A stretch of DNA of 64,000 nt from an uncultured Bacilli bacterium (lineage in GTDB: Bacteria; Bacillota_I; Bacilli_A; RF39; UBA660), in the NCBI GenBank assembly GCA_944332475.1, contig CALVKA010000002.1:135147-199146 (forward strand). The letters run 5' to 3'. Shown in pieces: positions 1 through 10,449 of this stretch. The notes beneath the pieces were generated by a model. The model ran no database searches. It was not told the DNA's origin and saw nothing but the letters and a program-made list of their open reading frames with translations. Position 1 is the first letter of the stretch; the number at the start of each line of letters is the position of its first letter. Position numbers and translations under genes: made by a program.

Positions 1-1
1 A

Positions 2-13
2 TCAATACTCCTT
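2..13 (-). promoter_or_regulatory. Ribosome site of a divergent gene cut by the left edge
   Basis: Read on the minus strand, positions 13 to 8 give AAGGAG, followed by five bases and then AT at the window edge. This is what a Shine-Dalgarno plus a truncated ATG would look like. The gene itself lies outside the window. In Bacillus subtilis rpmB is divergent from yloU (Asp23 family), so that is a reasonable guess for the missing gene, but nothing here proves it. Confidence 0.4.
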
Positions 14-81
14 CTTTTCATACATGGACTCACTTTATATTTTCTATTCTATTAGTATAAATATACAATATTTTTTTGATT

Positions 82-113
82 TTGACAACGGACTCTAAAC
101 ATAATTCTATGAT
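82..113 (+). promoter_or_regulatory. Possible rpmB promoter
   Basis: A consensus TTGACA lies at 82-87. The best -10 is TATGAT at 108-113, which leaves a long 20-base spacer; TTCTAT at 105-110 gives a 17-base spacer but a poorer hexamer. The -35 box is convincing and the exact -10 is not. Confidence 0.35.
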
Positions 114-229
114 TCAAAAAACTACATATTTTATTGTTTTATCAACATTTCATAAGATTTTGTTTGACTTATACACCTTTTTATGATAAAGTTATTAAGC
201 AGAAAGAAAAAGAGCAAAGGAGGTATACT

Positions 230-409
230 ATGGCAACTAACGTATCAAATAGAAAAGGAAATGTTAAAAACTTAAGATCTCACTCTTTAAGAGCTACAAA
301 AAAGAGACAAAAATTAAATTTACAAGTTGTAAGACTTGAAGACGGAACAAGAATTAGAATCTCAACTAAAGAAAAAAGAGAATTATTGAAAAACGCTAAA
401 GCTGCTTAA
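230..409 (+). CDS. rpmB: 50S ribosomal protein L28
   Basis: Large-subunit ribosomal protein of 59 residues. The family core is visible: a basic N-terminus, the GN...RSHSLRATKKR block, then NLQVVRLEDGTRIRISTK. There is no cysteine, so this is the zinc-free form of L28. The start is the ATG at 230, preceded by a perfect AAAGGAGG at 216-223; a longer frame running back to 134 would include that ribosome site and is rejected. The gene stands alone on the plus strand and ends at a strong hairpin shared with the converging neighbour. Confidence 0.93.
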   Translation: MATNVSNRKGNVKNLRSHSLRATKKRQKLNLQVVRLEDGTRIRISTKEKRELLKNAKAA

Positions 410-432
410 TGCAGTTTTTTATTGACCAAAAG

Positions 433-458
433 AAAAGAACATCGCTTGATGTTCTTTT
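433..458. terminator. Bidirectional terminator between rpmB and its converging neighbour
   Basis: An 11-bp perfect stem (433-443 with 448-458) encloses the 4-base loop GCTT. It has a T run on the plus side and a T-rich stretch on the minus side, so it can serve both convergent genes. Confidence 0.8.
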
Positions 459-460
459 TA

Positions 461-1165
461 TTATTGACAAGTATATCCGTTAGCAAGTAATGCTTGTTGG
501 ATGGTATCTTTCGTATCTGCTGAAGTAAACTCTACATTAGCTAAAGTATTTGTTCTATGAAGATCTGTCAAAGTGGTTGGATCAAACATTGTTAAATCAA
601 CTGCCATTTTAGCATTATATCCATCTACAACGTTTGGTGTTGTACTAGCAGTTGGAGTCTTCTCTAATAAATAACCATTAATCTGTGTCTGCATCAAATT
701 AGATAAAGAAGTATCTAAGCTAACAATACTAGCTGGTGTGGAAATAACTTCAGTAGTTGCTTTAATATCTTCTACTTTTTCATAATATCTTAATGTCCCT
801 GTATCTAAAAACTGAAACGTATAAGTTGTAGTTGTTGATGTAAGTTCTACATCATTATTTTGTGTTAATGTACAAGTCATTGTAGTTGGATTAGCTTCCG
901 TTGTCGTAGTCTCCTCTGTCTCTTCTTGTCTTTGCTCAGAAACCGTTGGGGTCTCTGGCACATCACGACTACTTAACATATTATTAATACTAGGATAACA
1001 TAATCCTAAAGAAATAGAAAAAACACCTAGTATAGCAAAGATAGCAGCTGGTTTTCTATTCGTTCTTTTTTCATCTTTTGCAGCCTTCTCCAACTCTTGT
1101 AAATTAAGCACTTGTGTTCTTGTTAACTCTTCTAATTCTTCTTTAGATTTTTTTCTACGTCCCAT
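461..1165 (-). CDS. Signal-anchor protein with C-terminal cysteine-capped extracytoplasmic domain (family member 1)
   Basis: Unrecognised protein of 234 residues. It has a charged cytoplasmic N-terminus (about 1-38), one membrane helix (about 40-60) and a Thr/Glu-rich spacer. A C-terminal domain follows, starting at the TCTL motif (Cys98) and ending with the helix DTIQQALLANGYTC (Cys233). The same layout recurs in the proteins at 49369-50268 and 50280-51938; this copy keeps only the outer cysteine pair. The ATG at 1165 follows GAGGGTGAT; a start further upstream would add an untypical hydrophobic leader. The final helix and strand pattern recall the DUF1307/YehR lipoprotein domain, which is inference. 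The function is unknown. Confidence 0.75.
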   Translation of the reverse strand: MGRRKKSKEELEELTRTQVLNLQELEKAAKDEKRTNRKPAAIFAILGVFSISLGLCYPSINNMLSSRDVPETPTVSEQRQEETEETTTTEANPTTMTCTLTQNNDVELTSTTTTYTFQFLDTGTLRYYEKVEDIKATTEVISTPASIVSLDTSLSNLMQTQINGYLLEKTPTASTTPNVVDGYNAKMAVDLTMFDPTTLTDLHRTNTLANVEFTSADTKDTIQQALLANGYTCQ

Positions 1166-1219
1166 GTCATCACCCTCTACTATTATCATTATAGTAAAAT
1201 TCAAAAAAAATAGCAATTA

Positions 1220-1245
1220 AAAAATAGCTATTTCTAGCTATTTTT
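1220..1245 (-). terminator. Terminator of typA
   Basis: An 11-bp perfect stem (1220-1230 with 1235-1245) around loop TTTC overlaps the typA stop codon. A and T tracts lie on either side. Confidence 0.7.
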
Positions 1246-3064
1246 AATTACTTTTTTTATTTCTAGCATCAAACTTCTTACGTTCTTCTGTATTTAGTAT
1301 TCTTTTACGTAAACGAATAAAGTTTGGAGTAACTTCTACTAACTCATCAGAGTTAATATAATCAAGTGCATATTCTAAAGTAATTGGACGAGGTCTCTTT
1401 AATACTACTGTATGATCACTTCCAGCTGCACGAGTATTCGTTAATTGTTTACCTTTAACAACATTAACAGCTAAATCATTATCACGATTACATTCTCCAA
1501 CAATCATACCTTCATAAACTTCTGTACCAGGTTCAATAAACATTGTACCACGATCTTCTAAGTTACCAATAGAATAAGCTGTTGCAGAACCATGTTCCAT
1601 AGAAACAAGTACGCCAAGTTTTCTCTCTCCAACATCGACATTTTCATATGGCATATACTCTTTAAAACTATGAGACATAATACCATAACCTTTTGTAAGA
1701 GTCATGAAATCAGTTGAAAAACCAATCAATCCACGAGATGGAATCGTATATAATAAACGAGTTTGTCCATTAATATTTGTCATATTCTCCATATGAGCAC
1801 CACGTAAACCTAATTGTTCAATAACAGGTCCTACAGAATCATCTGGTACATCAATTTGTAACTCTTCATATGGTTCATATTTCACACCATCTTTTTCCTT
1901 AATAATAACCTTAGGCTTAGATACTTCTAACTCAAAACCTTCACGTCTCATATTTTCAATTAAAATACTTAGATGTAATTCTCCACGTCCACTGACCATG
2001 AAAGAATCATTCGTATATGGTTCCACTTTCAAACTAACATCACGTTGTGTTTCACGCATCAATCTCTCTTCAATCTTACGAGCCGTAACAACCTTACCAT
2101 CTCTACCAACAAATGGAGAAGTATTTGCTCCAAAAGTCATCTGTAACGTTGGCTCATCAATATGTAATAATGGCAAAGGTAAAATATTGTTATTATCACA
2201 TAAAGTTTCCCCTACGGAAATATCGCTAAGACCAGCAACTGCTACAATATCTCCAGCTTCCGCTTGTTCAATTTCAATACGTTTATAACCATAAAAACCA
2301 AATAACTTTTGAATTCTAAATTGTTTTGTAGAACCATCCAAACGACAACAAGTAACCATTTCCCCTGTCTTAATCGTACCATTATGAACACGACCAATAC
2401 CAATTCTTCCTACAAATTCATTATAATCTAAAAGTGCTGGTTGGAATTGTAATGGCTTACTACTATCTCCTTTAGGAGATGGAATTTCTTCAATAATAGT
2501 ATCCAAAACTTCACCAAATCCTTCTGTTTGAGTACTTAAATCATCACTATAAGAACAAGTACCATTTAAAGCAGAAGCATAAATAACTTTAAAATCAAGT
2601 TGTTCTTCATTAGCCCCTAACTCAATAAATAAATCTAATACTTCATCCACTACCTGCTTACATCTAGCACTAGGTTTATCTACTTTATTAACAACAACAA
2701 TTGGTTTTACATGAGCTTCAAACGCTTTCTTTAATACAAAACGAGTTTGTGGCATAGCTCCCTCATAAGCATCTACAACCAAAATAACCCCATCTACCAT
2801 ATTCATAATACGTTCAACTTCTCCACCAAAGTCAGCATGTCCTGGTGTATCCAAAATATTAATTCTTACTCCTTTATAATCCAAAGCAGTTGTTTTTGCT
2901 AAAATAGTAATTCCACGTTCTTTTTCAAGGGCATTAGAATCCATAGAAACATTAGAAACATCTTCATTATCACGAAACATACCAGAATGTTTCAAAATAC
3001 CATCTACTAATGTTGTTTTACCATGGTCTACATGCGCAATAATTGCTACATTTCTTTTATTCAT
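1244..3064 (-). CDS. typA: Translational GTPase TypA/BipA
   Basis: Ribosome-associated GTPase of the elongation factor family, about 606 residues, the normal length. Visible are the P-loop AHVDHGKTT near the N-terminus, the switch region [26 protein letters not shown], and the TypA-specific C-terminal part with SRGLIGF and GTMFIEPG. Start choice: the ATG at 3064 has AGAGG ten bases upstream; the ATG at 3070 is possible but close to the ribosome site. It is transcribed alone from an extended -10 promoter just upstream and ends in its own hairpin. TypA is linked to stress and low-temperature growth and to ribosome assembly in other bacteria. Confidence 0.96.
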   Translation of the reverse strand: MNKRNVAIIAHVDHGKTTLVDGILKHSGMFRDNEDVSNVSMDSNALEKERGITILAKTTALDYKGVRINILDTPGHADFGGEVERIMNMVDGVILVVDAYEGAMPQTRFVLKKAFEAHVKPIVVVNKVDKPSARCKQVVDEVLDLFIELGANEEQLDFKVIYASALNGTCSYSDDLSTQTEGFGEVLDTIIEEIPSPKGDSSKPLQFQPALLDYNEFVGRIGIGRVHNGTIKTGEMVTCCRLDGSTKQFRIQKLFGFYGYKRIEIEQAEAGDIVAVAGLSDISVGETLCDNNNILPLPLLHIDEPTLQMTFGANTSPFVGRDGKVVTARKIEERLMRETQRDVSLKVEPYTNDSFMVSGRGELHLSILIENMRREGFELEVSKPKVIIKEKDGVKYEPYEELQIDVPDDSVGPVIEQLGLRGAHMENMTNINGQTRLLYTIPSRGLIGFSTDFMTLTKGYGIMSHSFKEYMPYENVDVGERKLGVLVSMEHGSATAYSIGNLEDRGTMFIEPGTEVYEGMIVGECNRDNDLAVNVVKGKQLTNTRAAGSDHTVVLKRPRPITLEYALDYINSDELVEVTPNFIRLRKRILNTEERKKFDARNKKSN

Positions 3065-3093
3065 ATACATCACACCTCTTTACGTCGCTCCCA

Positions 3094-3102
3094 ATTATAA
3101 CA
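3094..3102 (-). promoter_or_regulatory. typA promoter, extended -10
   Basis: On the minus strand TGT precedes TATAAT (3094-3099), which is an extended -10. It lies about 30 bases upstream of the typA start, between that start and the arcC terminator. No good -35 is seen. Confidence 0.6.
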
Positions 3103-3112
3103 CACAATAAAA

Positions 3113-3140
3113 AAAAATACTAGACTTTTCTAGTATTTTT
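3113..3140 (-). terminator. Terminator after arcC
   Basis: A 12-bp stem (3113-3124 with 3129-3140), loop CTTT, followed by a T run on the minus strand just after the arcC stop. Confidence 0.75.
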
Positions 3141-3146
3141 AAGTGA

Positions 3147-4085
3147 TTATTTACTTCTTGCAATCACAGTACCAGTCTTACCCTCTAATGCTTGTTTAGC
3201 CTTATCCAAAGAAGTGATCATAGCACGTCCACCACGTCTATTATGCTCTACAAATTGTAAACAAGCTTGAATTTTAGGCAACATACTGCCTGCTTTAAAT
3301 TCACCAGTACTCATATAGTGTCTTGCCATACTTGGTGTTAAAAAATCAAGTTGTACTTCTTTATCCGTATTATAATTAAGACAGACTTTTTCTACTGCCG
3401 TCAAAATCAAAAAGATATCTGCTTTAATATCCAACGCTATTTTAGCACTCGTTTTATCCTTATCAATAACCGCATCGACACCTTTTAATTTTCTATAATA
3501 TGGAACAACAGGAATACCTCCTCCTCCACCAGCAATAACAATATTTTTATTTTGTAAAAGTAATTTAATTGTCTTCGTCTCTACTATCTTTTTAGGCTCA
3601 GGAGATGCCACTACTCTACGATATCCCCTACCAGCATCTTCTTTAAAAATATATCCTCTTTCTTTTGCCATTTGATCTGCTTCTTCTTTGGAATAGAAAT
3701 TACCAATTGGCTTTGTAGGATTAGAAAAAGCAGGATCATTTTTATCAACAACAACTTGAGTCAAAACAGTAGCACAACTTTTTCTCATTCCTCGTTTATA
3801 TAATTCTTCTAAAATAGATTGTTGTAAATGATACCCAATATATCCCTGACTCATTGCTCCACACTCAGCAAAAGGAACATCTGGACTATTTACTTCATCA
3901 TGAGCTACTTCCATTGCCATATTAATCATTCCAACTTGAGGACCATTTCCATGTGTCACCACAATATCATAATCATCAGCAAGATCCACAATTGTTTTTG
4001 CTGTACTTTGAACAAGCCTTAATTGCTCCTCCGGACTATTACCCAACGCATTACCACCTAAAGCAATTACAATTTTCTTTCTCAT
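3147..4085 (-). CDS. arcC: Carbamate kinase
   Basis: Transfers phosphate from carbamoyl phosphate to ADP, giving ATP, CO2 and ammonia; this is the energy-yielding last step of agmatine (or arginine) breakdown. Length is 312 residues, typical. Motifs include ALGGNALG at the N-terminus, THGNGPQVG, a glycine-rich GGGGGIPVV, and IDKDKTSA. It follows aguA, but a hairpin terminator separates the two, so it may be partly read through and partly transcribed on its own. Equivalent genes are called aguC in agmatine deiminase operons, and the context here favours that role. Confidence 0.95.
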   Translation of the reverse strand: MRKKIVIALGGNALGNSPEEQLRLVQSTAKTIVDLADDYDIVVTHGNGPQVGMINMAMEVAHDEVNSPDVPFAECGAMSQGYIGYHLQQSILEELYKRGMRKSCATVLTQVVVDKNDPAFSNPTKPIGNFYSKEEADQMAKERGYIFKEDAGRGYRRVVASPEPKKIVETKTIKLLLQNKNIVIAGGGGGIPVVPYYRKLKGVDAVIDKDKTSAKIALDIKADIFLILTAVEKVCLNYNTDKEVQLDFLTPSMARHYMSTGEFKAGSMLPKIQACLQFVEHNRRGGRAMITSLDKAKQALEGKTGTVIARSK

Positions 4086-4192
4086 TTTTCATACCTCACT
4101 TCAACACTACTTATTATCTTTATTCTATTTTATCATAGGCTCCTCATAGACCACAGAAAAAAAAGACAGAAATGACAACATTTGACAAAAAA

Positions 4193-4213
4193 AAGAAGAG
4201 ATAATCTCTTCTT
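4193..4213 (-). terminator. Terminator between aguA and arcC
   Basis: A 9-bp stem (4193-4201 with 4205-4213), loop TAA, followed on the minus strand by an eight-base T run. It overlaps the aguA stop codon. It may set a lower level for arcC than for the upstream genes. Confidence 0.75.
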
Positions 4214-5324
4214 ATTTAGCATCCCCTCTAGGAACTTGTTGTGTAATACAATGAATATTACCACCACCAAGTAAAATTTCTCTAGCATAAATTGGTTCAA
4301 TAACACGATCTGGATATAAAGACTGTAATAAATCAATCGCTTTTTGATCATTAGGATCATTAAACACTGGTAAAGCAACAAAACCATTTCCAGTATAATA
4401 ATTGACATAAGAAGCAGCCAAACGATCTCCCTCTTGACGTGGTAGTGTTCCTTCTACTGCATCTACTCCTAAACTTTCTTCTTTTGTAATTAAAATTGGT
4501 TTTGGAGTATATAACTTATGAACAGTAATCTTCCTACCCTTAGCATCCGTTTCACTCTCTAAATATTCTAATGCTTTTTTACTAATTTCATATTGAGGAT
4601 CACTCTCATCATCTGTCCAAGCAAGAACAACTTCTCCAGGACGAACAAAGTTACAAATATTATCAATATGACCATTAGTCTCATCATTATAAATTCCTTC
4701 TGGAATCCATAATACTTTAGTACACCCTAAATAATCACATAACGTTTTTTCAATTTCCTCTTTTGTCATATTAGGCACATTTCTACCAGATTCAGGACGA
4801 AGCAATGTTTCTGCACAAGCCATAACAGTACCTTCACCATCCACATGAATAGAACCACCTTCTAAGATAAAGTTAGGTAAACGATAACTATCGCATCCTT
4901 CTAACTCACACATTTTTTGAGCAATTGCATCATCTTTATCCCATGGGAAATATAGTCCATCAACTAAACCTCCCCAAGCATTAAAGTACCAATCTACTCC
5001 ACGAATATCACCTTTATCATTAACAACAAATGTAGCTCCACAGTCACGCATCCAAGAATCATCACTACTCATCTCAACAACACGCACTTTTGGATCCAAC
5101 ATATTTCTAGCATTAGCATATTGACCATAAGAAACTACCATAGTGATAGGTTCATATTTCGCAATTGTATTAGCAACTTGAGCAAACACATGTTGTGCAG
5201 GTTTTGCTCCAAGTCTCCAATTATCAGGTCTTTCAGGCCAAATCATATAAGTACCACGATGTGGTTCGAACTCCCCTGGCATTCTAAACCCATCTATTTT
5301 AGGATTCGTAACTAATCTTTTCAA
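4212..5324 (-). CDS. aguA: Agmatine deiminase
   Basis: Converts agmatine to N-carbamoylputrescine and ammonia. Length is 370 residues. Family marks are [10 protein letters not shown] near the N-terminus, WPERPDNWR, the central [16 protein letters not shown], and the C-terminal [13 protein letters not shown] carrying the catalytic cysteine (about Cys359). The start is a TTG at 5322-5324, two bases after the aguD stop, with AGAAGGG five bases upstream. No ATG fits, and relatives begin with the same residues. Order ptcA-aguD-aguA-arcC is the same as in enterococcal and streptococcal agmatine deiminase operons. Confidence 0.96.
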   Translation of the reverse strand: MKRLVTNPKIDGFRMPGEFEPHRGTYMIWPERPDNWRLGAKPAQHVFAQVANTIAKYEPITMVVSYGQYANARNMLDPKVRVVEMSSDDSWMRDCGATFVVNDKGDIRGVDWYFNAWGGLVDGLYFPWDKDDAIAQKMCELEGCDSYRLPNFILEGGSIHVDGEGTVMACAETLLRPESGRNVPNMTKEEIEKTLCDYLGCTKVLWIPEGIYNDETNGHIDNICNFVRPGEVVLAWTDDESDPQYEISKKALEYLESETDAKGRKITVHKLYTPKPILITKEESLGVDAVEGTLPRQEGDRLAASYVNYYTGNGFVALPVFNDPNDQKAIDLLQSLYPDRVIEPIYAREILLGGGNIHCITQQVPRGDAK

Positions 5325-5326
5325 TT

Positions 5327-6718
5327 TTACCCTTCTTTCTTTACTCTACTAACTAAAATTTCTTCAATAATAAATGATACAATTACACCAACAATAACTG
5401 GTAAATTAGACTGAATAGATGCCCACGTAAAGTCAATAAATAATGTAAATACAACACCAGCAATCAACAATACAAATGGAATCCAAGTAATAACATTAAG
5501 CATAACATTATTACCAGGAACTTTATAAGCTCTCTTTGTCTTATCTGTTTTACGAAGTTTTAAGAATGCTGGGAATAATGGAATATAACTAATTAATAAA
5601 GTAACTAAACTAAAACTAAAGAAAGTCCAGAATAAGTTAGAAGCTTCTTCACTAATAACTCCCATAATAATTCCAAGAACAACAACTATTGTTGCTACAA
5701 CACCATTCATAATAGATGCCATATATGGAACTCCCTCTTTATTTGTTTTACTAAATACTTTAGGAAGTCCACCATCATCTGCAGAATATTTTGCAACACT
5801 GTTTACTCCGAAAGACCAAGAAACAATATTAGCAACCATTGTATAAATAAACATAAGTCCAACAACAATAACAATAATACGAACTAAATCAGCATTCATA
5901 CCTAATTGAGTAAGTAAAATTGCAAATGAATCAGTAATTCCAGCAACTTCAGCTTGTTCTGTAGTCATAGCAATATTAATTCCTGTAGCAGGTAAAATAT
6001 AGAATAATGCCATTAAAGCACCACCAACAATTAAAGCTTTAGGAATTTCTTTCTTAGGATTTTCCATGTCATCTGTATAAGTAGCAACAACTTCAAATCC
6101 TAAGAAGTTAAAGATAATAACTGAAATAAATGAAAGTCCAGCTAAATCCATAGTTGGTAATAAATCAGATACACTCTTAATTGGATTAGCACTTTGTCCA
6201 GTAACTATAAATACATAAATACCAAGTAATCCTAATCCTACCATAAATAATATTTTAAATACAGTTCCAACATTAACAATCCATTTACTCTCACCAATAC
6301 GTTTTGTACCTAATAAAGATACCAACCAAGTATACACAAGTTGTAATCCTAACAACCAACCAATAGATAATTCAATACTAAAAATACTAGCAATTACATC
6401 AGTAACTGCAACAGCAAGTGATGCAATCCATAATGGGAAATTAATCCAATAGTTCCAAGCAACACGAGCTGCCCATTTTTTACCGAAGGCTTTCTTTACC
6501 CAATCATACATACCACCTTCGCTATTAAAAGTACTACCTAATTCTGCTGTAATTAAACCATAAGGTAAGCAGAATGCTAAAATTAATAAAATCCACCAGA
6601 AATATTGAGAATTTCCGATAGCTGCAGTAGGTGCTACACTTTCAGCAACTAATGTAATACATACAGTAGCAAGTATAGCATCAACTAATCTAAATTTTTT
6701 CTTCTTTTTCGTTTCCAT
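5327..6718 (-). CDS. aguD: Agmatine/putrescine antiporter, APC superfamily
   Basis: Amino acid/polyamine permease of 463 residues with about twelve hydrophobic segments and the APC-type glycine-rich first helix (VAPTAAIG). Its place between putrescine carbamoyltransferase and agmatine deiminase indicates exchange of external agmatine for internal putrescine, as shown for AguD in other Bacilli. Substrate is inferred from context; the fold is clear from sequence. RBS GTAGG lies upstream of the ATG, 15 bases after ptcA. The downstream aguA starts two bases after its stop. Confidence 0.88.
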   Translation of the reverse strand: METKKKKKFRLVDAILATVCITLVAESVAPTAAIGNSQYFWWILLILAFCLPYGLITAELGSTFNSEGGMYDWVKKAFGKKWAARVAWNYWINFPLWIASLAVAVTDVIASIFSIELSIGWLLGLQLVYTWLVSLLGTKRIGESKWIVNVGTVFKILFMVGLGLLGIYVFIVTGQSANPIKSVSDLLPTMDLAGLSFISVIIFNFLGFEVVATYTDDMENPKKEIPKALIVGGALMALFYILPATGINIAMTTEQAEVAGITDSFAILLTQLGMNADLVRIIVIVVGLMFIYTMVANIVSWSFGVNSVAKYSADDGGLPKVFSKTNKEGVPYMASIMNGVVATIVVVLGIIMGVISEEASNLFWTFFSFSLVTLLISYIPLFPAFLKLRKTDKTKRAYKVPGNNVMLNVITWIPFVLLIAGVVFTLFIDFTWASIQSNLPVIVGVIVSFIIEEILVSRVKKEG

Positions 6719-6733
6719 AATAAATACCTACTT

Positions 6734-7714
6734 TTACTCTCCTAAATTTCTTTTACAAATTTCAATTGTTTCATCACGTTTACCCATAAAGTAAACAAGT
6801 AAAGCACGAATAGATGTCAAACGATTCTCTGCTTCATCAAAAGCAATAGAACGGTCAGAATCCATAACTTCATCTGTTACTTCCTCACCACGTGTAGCAG
6901 GCAAACAATGCATAAATTTGGCATTTTCTCCTGCCTTATTCATCATTTCCATATCCACTTGATATTTTGGATAGAAAATGCCTTTTCTCTCTTCCTCTGA
7001 TAATTCTGCTTCATACAATCCATACCAAACATCAGTATAAATAAAGTCTGCTCCAGGAATTGCCTCATCCTCATCATCAGTAACTAAGAAACTACCTCCA
7101 CTAACTTTACAGTTTTCTTCTGCAATCTTTTGGAAATGTTCATTTAATTGGAATCCTTTTGGACCAAAGTGAACAAAGTGCCCACCCATCTTAGTAACAA
7201 TCATCATAAGTGATGCACATACTTGAGTGGCATCTCCTACAAACACAACCTTACAATCCTCAATACGTTTTCCTTCAGGTAAATGTTCAAGCATTGTAGT
7301 TAAGTCTCCCATTTCCTGTGTAGGATGATTATAATCACTCATTCCATTAATAACAGGAATATCAGCATACTTTGCTAGATTGGTAATAGACTCATGTTTT
7401 TGTACACGTGCCATTAAAATATCTACAAGACGAGATAAAACCTTGGCCGTATCATAATAAGTCTCATGCTTACCTAATTGTATTTGCCCAGGGGCCAAAT
7501 ATTGAGCATGTCCTCCTAATTGTGTCATAGCTGTTTCAAAAGAAACACGTGTCCTTGTAGATGACTGTTCAAATATCATCCCAAGAGATTTGTGGTAGAG
7601 TACATTTAGTGGAAATCCAGCTTTAAGATTTCTTTTGATAAGAATACCTAACTCTGCAATATCCAGCAACTCTTCCTTCGAAAAATCACTTGTATCAACG
7701 TAATCTTTCTTCAT
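6734..7714 (-). CDS. ptcA: Putrescine carbamoyltransferase
   Basis: Transfers the carbamoyl group of carbamoylputrescine to phosphate, giving putrescine and carbamoyl phosphate. Length is 326 residues. It carries the transcarbamylase motifs [19 protein letters not shown] and HCLPA. In place of the SMG loop of ornithine carbamoyltransferase it has [15 protein letters not shown], the putrescine-type signature. RBS AAGGAGG precedes the ATG at 7714. First gene of the agmatine pathway set, separated from potD by a short gap with an inverted repeat. No AguR-type regulator gene is present nearby. Confidence 0.94.
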   Translation of the reverse strand: MKKDYVDTSDFSKEELLDIAELGILIKRNLKAGFPLNVLYHKSLGMIFEQSSTRTRVSFETAMTQLGGHAQYLAPGQIQLGKHETYYDTAKVLSRLVDILMARVQKHESITNLAKYADIPVINGMSDYNHPTQEMGDLTTMLEHLPEGKRIEDCKVVFVGDATQVCASLMMIVTKMGGHFVHFGPKGFQLNEHFQKIAEENCKVSGGSFLVTDDEDEAIPGADFIYTDVWYGLYEAELSEEERKGIFYPKYQVDMEMMNKAGENAKFMHCLPATRGEEVTDEVMDSDRSIAFDEAENRLTSIRALLVYFMGKRDETIEICKRNLGE

Positions 7715-7743
7715 ATTTTACCTCCTTACTTTTTATTTATCTA

Positions 7744-7765
7744 AAGTATATAAAACTATATACTT
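7744..7765. repeat. Inverted repeat upstream of ptcA
   Basis: A 9-bp perfect inverted repeat AAGTATATA / TATATACTT with a 4-base spacer lies between potD and ptcA. No long T tract follows, so an operator or weak attenuator is as likely as a terminator. Confidence 0.45.
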
Positions 7766-7772
7766 AAGACCA

Positions 7773-8813
7773 TCACTTAATTTCTGCCCATAACTTATCA
7801 TACAGTTTGACAGATTCACCAATGTTTTTAACATAAACCCCATCTTCAATAATATCCGATGGAATATTGGATGCTATATTATATAAATAATCAGGATCTA
7901 ATAAAGCCTGAGTAGCTTGATTAACATTTTTATATGGATAAGACTCAATAATTTCCTTCATAACATCAGCTCTTAAAATATAATCAATAAACTGATAAGC
8001 TTCATTCATATGCCTAGCCCCTTTAGGAATCGCAAAATTATCCATACTTAAAGCACTGCCCTCTTTTGGATAAATAAATTCAATATTCTTATTTTCTTGA
8101 TAAGCAAGAGCTGCCTCTGCATTCCAAAGAACAGCAATATCAGCTTCTTCTGTAATCAAGAAATTCTTAGGACTATCACTATCAAAAGCTTTAATATTTG
8201 GTTTTAATTGTAGTAACCAATCTTTAGCCACTTCTAACTCTTTCTCATTTACAGTATTCATATCATATCCATTAGCAAGTAGCGCCATACCAATAATAAT
8301 TCTCTGATCATCAATCAAAGTAATATTATTAACATAATCGTTATTTAATAAGTCTTGATAAGAATCTATATCATCTTTAATATGATCTCTATTAACAGCA
8401 ATCACTGTAGATGCCATAACAAATGGCAAAGAATACTGATTTTGTGAATCAAAAGATTGATGTAAATAAAGAGAATCTAAATTTCCAACATTGGATAATT
8501 GAGTCGTATCTAACTTTTCTAACATACCTCTGCTAATCATAATCTCAATCATATAATCACTAGGAAAAATCAAATCATAAGTTCCTTCTTTAGCAGAAGA
8601 TACCTTAGCCAAACACTCTTCATTAGAAGAATAAGTACTATAATTCACTTGAATACCAGTCTCTTTTTCAAAATCACGAATAACAGAATCTGGAATATAA
8701 GAAGACCAGTTCAAAACATTAAGCACTTTCTCCTCTTTCCTACTACAACCAGATAAGAATAATATCAATACCATACACCCTATGAAAATTAAACCTTTAC
8801 CTATCTTTCTCAT
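7773..8813 (-). CDS. potD: Spermidine/putrescine-binding lipoprotein
   Basis: Solute-binding component of the polyamine ABC importer, 346 residues. The N-terminus is a lipoprotein signal ending in LSGC (Cys about 23), so it should be lipid-anchored outside the membrane. The mature part begins with LNVLNWSSYIPDSVI, a PotD/PotF hallmark, and continues with the expected bilobed binding fold (FPSDYMIEIM, NFAIPKGA). It overlaps potC by four bases and is the last gene of potABCD, next to the agmatine catabolic genes. Confidence 0.95.
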   Translation of the reverse strand: MRKIGKGLIFIGCMVLILFLSGCSRKEEKVLNVLNWSSYIPDSVIRDFEKETGIQVNYSTYSSNEECLAKVSSAKEGTYDLIFPSDYMIEIMISRGMLEKLDTTQLSNVGNLDSLYLHQSFDSQNQYSLPFVMASTVIAVNRDHIKDDIDSYQDLLNNDYVNNITLIDDQRIIIGMALLANGYDMNTVNEKELEVAKDWLLQLKPNIKAFDSDSPKNFLITEEADIAVLWNAEAALAYQENKNIEFIYPKEGSALSMDNFAIPKGARHMNEAYQFIDYILRADVMKEIIESYPYKNVNQATQALLDPDYLYNIASNIPSDIIEDGVYVKNIGESVKLYDKLWAEIK

Positions 8814-9598
8814 GATATCGCCTCTTTCTTAATACGACGTAACTGAACAACCGTAGATACCATAAGTAAAACAAAAACAACTCCTAACATAATCGTAATC
8901 AAAGCATTAACATCTGGAGTAATTCCTGTCTTAATCATAGAATACACCTGCAAAGGCAAAGTATTAGATCCAGGTCCAGCTGTAAAATAACTAATAACAA
9001 CATCATCTAAAGAAAGAGTAAGCGCAAGTTGTGCACCACTTAAAATACCAGGCATTAACATAGGAATCACAATCTTAGTAAAAATTTGAAACTTACTCGC
9101 CCCTAAGTCATTAGCAACTTCTTCTATATGAGGATCTACCCCCTCTAAAACAGAACGAACACTAATAATGACAAAAGGAATACAAAAACAAATATGAGAC
9201 AAAATTAATGTAACCATTCCCAACTCTAATTTTAACAAAGTATAAACTGACAACAAAGAAATACCAAGTACAATCTCAGGTATCACAACTGGAATATAAA
9301 GAAGTTCATTAACAACATTTTTACCAGGAAACGAATATTTATGTAACCCATAAGCTGAAATCGTTCCAATAATAGTAGATACAATCGTACTTACTCCCGC
9401 AACAATCAACGTATTAAACAAAGCTTCCAATAACGTTCTATTTTGGAGCAAATCTTTATACCAATGAACAGTAAACCCTTCAAATACAATATTTAAACTA
9501 GAGGTATTAAAAGAAAATAGAATTAATACTGCAATCGGTAAAAACAAAAACAAAAATATTAATACTAAATATATATTTTCAACCGCTTTTTTCATCAT
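8810..9598 (-). CDS. potC: Polyamine ABC transporter permease PotC
   Basis: Inner-membrane permease of 262 residues with about six helices. The EAA loop that contacts the ATPase reads EVANDLGASKFQIFTKIVIP. It starts inside an ATGA overlap with potB and overlaps potD the same way, so translation of the set is coupled. A pair of ATG codons is present at the start; the first overlaps the potB stop. Confidence 0.94.
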   Translation of the reverse strand: MMKKAVENIYLVLIFLFLFLPIAVLILFSFNTSSLNIVFEGFTVHWYKDLLQNRTLLEALFNTLIVAGVSTIVSTIIGTISAYGLHKYSFPGKNVVNELLYIPVVIPEIVLGISLLSVYTLLKLELGMVTLILSHICFCIPFVIISVRSVLEGVDPHIEEVANDLGASKFQIFTKIVIPMLMPGILSGAQLALTLSLDDVVISYFTAGPGSNTLPLQVYSMIKTGITPDVNALITIMLGVVFVLLMVSTVVQLRRIKKEAIS

Positions 9599-10449
9599 GC
9601 ACCTCCCAAATCTTCCATTTTGCCACCTAATTTACGATAAGCAAAAATAACAAGAGATGTAATCAAAACTAACACAATAGAAATAGCTGCACCAAAAGGC
9701 CAATTACGAGCTGTTAAAAATTGGTTTTTGATTAGATTACCTAAAATCATAATTTTTCCTCCACCTAAAATATCTACAATAAAGAAATATCCTAAAGCTG
9801 GAGTAAATACCATCAAACTACCATTAAATAAACCAGGTAATGTCTGAGGTAAAATGATTTTAAAAAAAGTTTTTATCTTTGATGCTCCTAAATCATTAGC
9901 AGCCTCTAACAATTGAGGATCAACAGTACTAACAGAACTATACAATGGTAAAACCATAAATGGTAACAAGGTATAAACCATACCAATCAAAATACCAAAC
10001 ATATTATACATAAGAGATAAAGGCTCCTGAATAACACCAACTCCCAATAATACTTGATTGATAACTCCTGATTTTCTAAGTAACACTAACCAACCATACA
10101 TACGAATTAAAGAATTCGTTAAAAATGGTACCATAACCAATGTCATTAATATTTTTTGTGTTGCTGGCTTCTTATGAGAAATTGCTAAAACAAATGGATA
10201 AGAAATAAGAATACAAATAAGTGTTGTAACTCCAGCAACAAAAATAGATTTCAAAAAAACATTAATATATACTTGATCAAAAATATCAATATAATTTTGA
10301 AGAGTAAAAGTAGAAATCATTCCGCCATAATAATCACTCTGAAAGAAACTGATAATTAATATATAAATTAAAGGTAAAGCAATCAATAAAATGACATAAA
10401 TAATAACTGGAATAATGAAAAAATATTTCCATAATTTCTTATTTTTCAT
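9595..10449 (-). CDS. potB: Polyamine ABC transporter permease PotB
   Basis: Permease partner of PotC, about 284 residues from the ATG at 10449, which has AAGAGGG seven bases upstream; a longer frame would run back through that ribosome site. It has six hydrophobic segments and the EAA loop EAANDLGASKIKTFFKIILP. It overlaps the end of potA by 11 bases and potC by four. Confidence 0.94.
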   Translation of the reverse strand: MKNKKLWKYFFIIPVIIYVILLIALPLIYILIISFFQSDYYGGMISTFTLQNYIDIFDQVYINVFLKSIFVAGVTTLICILISYPFVLAISHKKPATQKILMTLVMVPFLTNSLIRMYGWLVLLRKSGVINQVLLGVGVIQEPLSLMYNMFGILIGMVYTLLPFMVLPLYSSVSTVDPQLLEAANDLGASKIKTFFKIILPQTLPGLFNGSLMVFTPALGYFFIVDILGGGKIMILGNLIKNQFLTARNWPFGAAISIVLVLITSLVIFAYRKLGGKMEDLGGA

